Below, piece by piece: positions 58,208 to 64,000 of a DNA stretch of 64,000 nt (the first letter of the stretch is position 1; each line of letters begins with the position of its first letter). Origin of the DNA: Mastacembelus armatus (Eukaryota > Chordata > Actinopteri > Synbranchiformes > Mastacembelidae). Both the position numbers and the translations under genes were made by a program. A model generated the notes under the pieces. That model had not been told where the DNA came from. It worked only from the letters and a program-made list of their open reading frames with translations, and did no database searches. The DNA is taken from the NCBI RefSeq assembly GCF_900324485.2, contig NC_046648.1, positions 15,015,380 through 15,079,379 on the forward strand, read 5' to 3'.

Positions 58208-58957
58208 TCATCTTGAATTGCAATAAACAAGTATAAACTTTTTGCATATATCTTATCTTTTTGCATTTAGATAGCGTTTCAGCAGCTTTTGTTTATGTTG
58301 AATTGGGCGCTGATAACCACAGACACAAACAGCATGAGGTTATTTTGTATTAACGCTAAAGGAGTTTATTTATCTAATATTAAACACGTAACTAGTTAAA
58401 GCTAATACTCCGGGAATTGAATTTAAGCTCCAGTTATCCTTATTATTGAGCAATCTGTAGTTTAGGCTGATATGTTAGATTGTGGTGATAAATTTCAGCC
58501 AAAGTCTCAAAAATGCTTGCATGTGGATGTAAGTTACCATGTTATGGGTCTCTATGTGATATTTATATAACAATGGCCATAACAATGCACGATTAGATCC
58601 GACACTGTTTACATAGAAAGCAAATCTTTTTGTATTAATAGTAAACATCTGTATATAATTTTAAACTGGCTAACACATGCAGTCATTTTCTACACTTTTC
58701 TACACTGAGGTGCAGTCAAAGTGCTTTTTACACTATTTGCCCATTCACACACACCCTCATACACCAATGGAGCATCCACTGGGCAACTGGGTGTTCAGAT
58801 GATTGTTGCATAGTCATCCCAGTTCTGAATCCAGTCTGAAGCAGGAATGCACTGAGATAAACTCCAGAGGACACAACCTGAGTCGTCTCCTGTGATTCAA
58901 GGCAATATCAGCCTCAGCATCATTTCAGTACATTTGTTTTAGTATCAGGGAGAAGAA

Positions 58958-61900
58958 ATGGCAAATCATGTGTCAGAGTCTCTGCCAGAGCTCACCTTCC
59001 AGTACCAATGCAGCCTGCCTCCCCTGCCTGTACCATCACTAGAGAGCAGCCTTTCTAAGTATCTGGATGCAGGTAGGGTAGTAACTACAGTAAGTGCAAC
59101 CTAGTGTGTCACAGTTGTTTCATAGTTAGTATGCAAACATCAAATATTTAATTACTGTAAAAGGCATGAAATCATCAAAGTTAACTTAAAAATGTTGCAT
59201 GTACATGTATATGTATATATGTAATTTTGGCCCTGCAAAGGTTTTTGCTTTGGCTTTGAGCAGTTTTTTTGTGAATTTGGCCAATATGTAGAATGTGGCA
59301 GTAAGCATATTCTCACTGATTTTTAGCTCAATAATGCATCAGTGTCATTACATCTCAGTTTTAGATCTTTTTGTGTCATGCATGCAACAATTAAGTGCAG
59401 CATTTTTACAACAGAAGATGCCGCAGAGTCAGAATCCCCAGATGCTGGTTACTTGACAGGTGGACTAATTTTACCTTTCCATGTTTGCCATTAGTTCATC
59501 CATTTGCGTCTGAGAAAGAGCTTCAGGCTACAGTGAACATTGTGAAGAAATTCCAAGATGGTGTTGGCAAAGAGCTGCATCAGAAACTACTGCAGAGAGC
59601 AAAGACTAAGAAGAACTGGGTGTGTAACACAGGTGTAATTGTCTTGCTTTGGTCTTACAGATGTGGTCTATGGGTGTTTGATTTGGCTCAGTGTTTTTTT
59701 TTTGGTTTTGTTTCCAGTTGGAAGAATGGTGGTTAGACACTGTATATCTAGAGGGCCGTATCCCCTCCCAGTTGAATGTGAACTTTGGCGGCCCTGCACC
59801 CTACCTGGAACACTGTTGGCCTCCTGCAGAAGGAGTTTATTTGCAGAGGGCCAGTGTTATCACATGGCATACACTACAGTATTGGAACCTGCTCCGCACG
59901 TAAGACATGCTGACACACTTTTACAAGCTGCATTTTTGTGAGGGCGTTCTCCTTTTTAAGTAAAATCATGTAAATATGTCATTTTGGATGATGTCTTCAT
60001 TTGTGCGTTGTAGGGAGAGGCTTGCACCTCAGAAATCTGGCAAAAATCCATTAGATATGCACCAGTTTAGGATGCTGTTCTGCACCTGTAAAGTTCCTGG
60101 AGTTAAAAAGGACACTATTTATAACTATTTCAAGACAGGTAGAGTGAACTCAGCTCTTATCTCTCACCTTCAAACACACCAGCATACAGTTCTTTAATAT
60201 CACTGTTATGTAATGTGCATTTTGTGCTGTGTCACAGAGCGAGAGGGTCCATGCCCCTCCCATTTGGTAATAATGTGCCGTGGACGGATCTTCACATTTG
60301 ATGCACTGTGTGGTGGACAAATCCTCACTCCTCCGGAACTTCTCAGGTAGTTGTTTTACATGCAAATACACACACCCCTCAACACTAAACTTAAATATGA
60401 AACCTAGTACTCAAGAGAACAAATTTCCTGGGGCCATTAACCAACAGCTGAGTTTTTGATAACATCCATCCATCCATCCATCCATCCATTATCTATACCC
60501 ACTTATTCCGAACTAGGGTAACAGGGACCATTTTATCCCAGCTGTCTTTGGGTGAAAGGCAGGGGTACACCCTGGACAGGTTTTGATAACATATGGATGA
60601 ATATTAAACTAGTCTATCTCACTATTGAGCTTGACATATTTAGCATTCTGCTATATACTAGAGAATGTTATATTTACAATATCTTTGGGAAGTAATCTTC
60701 ATAAGTTTTGATTTTGAAGAACAAGTGTACAATTATACCAATAAAATTAGGGCTGTAGTTTTTGCTGTTAGTCTTGTTTCTACCAGAAGACAGATTTAGT
60801 GGTAGATTATGCCAAATCTCCTGTACTGTAGTCATGCAGAAATTAAAAGTATCATAATTGAATAGAAGGCACCCAGGGCTCGGCATTACTGTGCTTCTTC
60901 TTTGTGTGTGTTTATCTGTGCAGGCAGCTGACATATGTGAAAAAGTTCTGTGAGGGAGAGCCAGAGGGAGACGGAGTGGCTGCTCTCACCTCAGAGGAGA
61001 GGACTCGTTGGGCGAAGGTGAGGGTGCTCAGGTCTGGAGAATCAGCCTGTGGTTACAGATAATATCTAAAACACATTTTTTATCACATTTGTGGGAAAGC
61101 TCTTATATTTAGAAAAGGATTAGAACTGTTAGCACTTACCTGTTTACTCTGTTTACTCTTCTCTGCAGGCCAGGGAGCATCTGATAAGCATCGATCCGAA
61201 CAACAAGACCATCCTGGAGACCATCCAGAGCAGCCTGTTTGTCATATCACTGGATGAAACAAAACCCTATTGCACTGCGGAGAATTACACCAATGTAAAA
61301 ATAAATACATTTGAATTATTTACGAATTTATGATTCACCATTTTCCTGGCTGCAGGAAAACAGTTGTGTATCTGAGTGTGTGATCTTTTATTTCTGAACA
61401 CAGATGACATTGGAGGCCCTTACAGGCAACCCAACCATCCGCTGGGGAGACAAATCATATAATTCACTCGTGTTCTCAGATGGCACTTTTGGATCCAATT
61501 GTGATGTGAGTTTATATGTGTGTGCAAAGCTGGGGGGACTATGCAGGTTTTTAGAACCCCTGTATGGCATGTTTCAAGATTCAACATCATCATCTGTCCA
61601 AAGAAAAAGTTAGACTGTGTAACTAATTTCTCAAGGTATAAAACATTAGATTAAAACTCCAAATTGTTTTTCAGCATGCACCATATGACGCAATGGTCCT
61701 AGTGTCTTTTTGTTGGTATCTGGACAACCAACTTAAAGCAACAGATGGCAAATGGAAGGTAAACATTAATCATTAATAATCAAGAGTTCTTGTTACTTGG
61801 CACCGTTTTACGTACCCACACTGCTGCCTGTTATTTTAGGGCTCAGATGCAGTCAGGTCTATGCCCCTCCCTGAGGAGCTGGTGTTTACTGTGGATGAAA

Positions 61901-63612
61901 AAACCCGGAGTGACATCAATAATGCCAAACAGCAATACCTGGAGTCGGTGAGCAAGTACTAATCACCAGACTACACTACAAAAAGCCAAATGCAAAATGA
62001 CTTGCCTATAGTCACAGCTGTGTAACTGGCTGCTTTTGTCTTGCAGACACAGGACCTGCAGATAGTGTGTCATGCCTTCACAGCATTTGGAAAAACAGCC
62101 ATCAAACAAAAGAAGCTGCATCCTGACACCTTTGTTCAGCTGGCAATGCAGTTAGCTTACTACAGAATGCACAAAAAGTGTGGATGGGTTTTAAAAATTA
62201 GCTCATGTTTTTACTGATATTAGAAATCTGTCAAGTGCATCATTCTGAATGTTTCTTCTCTGTCTCAGACCTGGGAGCTGTTATGAGACAGCAATGACCC
62301 GCAGATTCTACCATGGCAGGACCGAGACAATGCGGCCATGCACCCAGGAGGCTCTAAACTGGTGTAAAGCCATGATGGATCCCACGTGCAATGTCAGTAT
62401 ATGTGTGTCTTTGATAAAATTATATAAAACAGCTGTTTTCTTTGGAAGCTAAATTGTTCCTTATTTTACATGGGACATAATGTTTTTGTCAGGAGAATGG
62501 CAAGAGGAAAGCAATGCTGCTGGCCTTCAGTAAACACAACATACTGATGGCTGAGGCCCAGGATGGAAAAGGTTAGTTTACATACAAGGAAAAAAAATTG
62601 TATGTACAATTACAAAAAAACTATTTTTAAAGGTACTTTGTGGAGTATTTGAACACCTGTACTACTATGGAACAATTTTTTTCCAGTTTGTTTGAATTGT
62701 ATTCTTGTGAATTTTTGATATTAATTTATGGTGTTTTGTGACACTGTTACCAGGTTTTGACCGACATCTCCTTGGCCTGTATCTTATCGCTAAAGAGGAG
62801 GGACTTCCTACTCCAGAGCTCTTTCTCGACCCCCTCTACACAAAGAGGTGCAATGAAACTGTTTATAATTACACATTGCCCTTGCTTTCATGTGCCAATA
62901 TTTCTGTGAAAAGGCAAGATACAATATTTGTGTTCTGTTTGTGTTTTTATTTAGCTGTATACTGCATTTGTATGAGTGTCATGTTTCAATTTCCAGAATA
63001 TTTGATTTCTTACATCTTAGTTTAAGTGTCCTCTTTTTGGCCTCTTTTCCATGACACCAAATTTGAGGCATATAGAAATATATAGAAATATTTGAGGCAT
63101 ATAGAAATATAGAGAATGTTCAGTTTAATAACTTTAATAACACTTAAGACAGCAGATTGAAAAGTGTGTTCTGCTGTTGTGTAACTGGGTTGTGTTTGTG
63201 TCTGCAGTGGTGGTGGTGGTAACTTTGTGTTGTCGTCCAGTCTGTTGGGTTACACTACTGTTCTGGGGGCCGTTGCTCCCATGGTGCATCATGGCTATGG
63301 CTTCTTCTACCGCATCAGAGATGACAGGTGGACACACAAGACGTGAACAGATTTTCAGAAAGCTGTTGCCTTAATACTTGGTCTTGGTTTTTGTGCAGCA
63401 TTGTAAAAGTCAATTTAATGAATTACTATAAAACACTTCTCTACATTTTCAGCAGCTCTAATTCAATCCTCACTCTTTGACTTTCTTCTAGGATTGTGGT
63501 CTCCCTCTCAGCATGGAAATCTTGCTATGAGACAGATGCTGCGTCACTATTCACCAACTTCTGTAGTGCCCTACACGAGATGCTCCATCTGGCCATCACA
63601 TCGCAGCTATAA
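58958..63612 (+). CDS. crot: CROT, peroxisomal carnitine O-octanoyltransferase
   Basis: It converts medium-chain acyl-CoA (products of peroxisomal beta-oxidation) to acyl-carnitines for export to mitochondria. The sixteen coding exons are 58958-59072, 59495-59619, 59718-59899, 60014-60138, 60238-60346, 60924-61017, 61169-61294, 61404-61505, 61675-61758, 61840-61947, 62047-62177, 62269-62392, 62493-62571, 62754-62847, 63208-63327 and 63492-63612. All phases agree, giving 612 aa as in human CROT. An untranslated exon ends at 58063. The catalytic His is in NCDHAPYDAM. Other landmarks are EEWWLDTVYLEGRIPSQLN, PLDMHQFRMLFCTCKVPG, ETAMTRRFYHGRTETMRPC, GFDRHLLGLYLIAKEEGLP and the SGGGGNFVLSSSLLGY loop. 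The C-terminus is SQL where human CROT has THL, a PTS1-like peroxisomal signal. Confidence 0.97.
60466..60580 (-). mobile_element. 5'-truncated SINE tail with intact target duplication
   Basis: A minus-oriented 3' piece of the tRNA-headed SINE family lies in CROT intron 6. It is flanked by the 12-bp direct repeat TTTTGATAACAT (60454-60465 and 60581-60592). The CCATCC-repeat end and CCTGTCCAGGGTGTACCCC body are clear. The identical target duplication suggests a recent insertion. Confidence 0.8.
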
Positions 63613-64000
63613 GTACTAGCGCCATGAGCTGAACACAAGACAGCTGTTCTTTTTTTAAGCATTAATGTACATTCACATCACAATCTCTAGTGATACTATG
63701 TTTATTATTAGCACAGATCAATGCATTGGTACAGAACCTGCATCACCAGGTGATATTCAGTTTATGGCATTTAAAAAAATACCTTTCTATTTCTTGTAGT
63801 GATAAATAAGGATTTTTTTACTATGAAGTGTTTTGGGTGTATATATTTCTTCTAATTTAACAGTGTCTTAAATGCTGAGCTGACATTTGCCTTTAGTGAT
63901 TTAATCAAAAATGAGACTGATTAGTGTTGGGGAACTGTACTAAATACCCGCTGTCTGCTTTGATTCTTGGCCATAGATTTTGCTGTGATGTAAGAAAGGG
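63613..64000. other. CROT 3' UTR / downstream sequence
   Basis: AT-rich sequence after the CROT stop codon, probably 3' UTR. No further gene is visible before the window ends. Confidence 0.6.

Noticed and set aside
58690-58870. Possible interspersed repeat in CROT intron 1 (CCCATTCACACACACC block)
   Set aside because: It resembles a common fish repeat, but I could not fix boundaries or family, so it is not listed as a feature.

Overview
This is a teleost (probably spiny-rayed) nuclear genome window. The evidence is intron-rich genes with GT-AG splice sites, a teleost-style MHC class II pair, RTE/L2-type LINEs, tRNA-headed SINEs, hAT and Ty3/gypsy fossils, and host proteins that align closely with known vertebrate families. 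I worked out exon boundaries by hand from splice signals, reading phase and remembered family sequences. Every gene called intact closes in frame across all its introns.

Layout. (1) 1-2.5 kb, minus: the first nine coding exons of the meiotic MutS homologue MSH5; the gene runs off the left edge. (2) 3.5-10.1 kb: a graveyard of retroelement fossils. It holds one Ty3/gypsy element with a 4-bp target duplication, a second gypsy fossil that looks Gmr1-like (integrase before reverse transcriptase), and L2-type LINE pieces. A 426-bp segment is shared almost exactly by the two gypsy fossils. (3) 10.1-12.4 kb: a broken SPSB-like (SPRY/SOCS-box) gene with what looks like an orphan promoter and first exon. 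(4) 13.0-18.2 kb, minus: a complete MHC class II alpha gene (240 aa) and beta gene (255 aa), plus a decayed second alpha-gene 5' end at about 18.6-19.0 kb. The beta chain lacks the canonical peptide-backbone-binding residues, so the pair looks non-classical. (5) 19.8-39.9 kb, plus: FAM171A1 in nine exons. Its fifth intron carries an RTE LINE that itself contains a hAT transposon, with target duplications visible for both. (6) 43.1-48.1 kb, plus: NMT2. (7) 52.6-53.4 kb, minus: RPP38. (8) 54.6-56.0 kb, plus: ACBD7. (9) 59.0-63.6 kb, plus: CROT, complete at 612 aa.

How the genes relate. FAM171A1, NMT2, RPP38 and ACBD7 form the same neighbourhood as on human chromosome 10p13, so that block is ancestral synteny. 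MSH5 is a class III-region gene in mammals, and here it lies about 10 kb from a class II pair. CROT (7q21 in human) follows ACBD7. There is no operon logic; the genes are independent transcription units. A GCTAACGTTAGC-like palindromic motif recurs within about 100-250 bp after the first-exon donor of FAM171A1, NMT2 and CROT. I found no CRISPR, rRNA or convincing tRNA gene.
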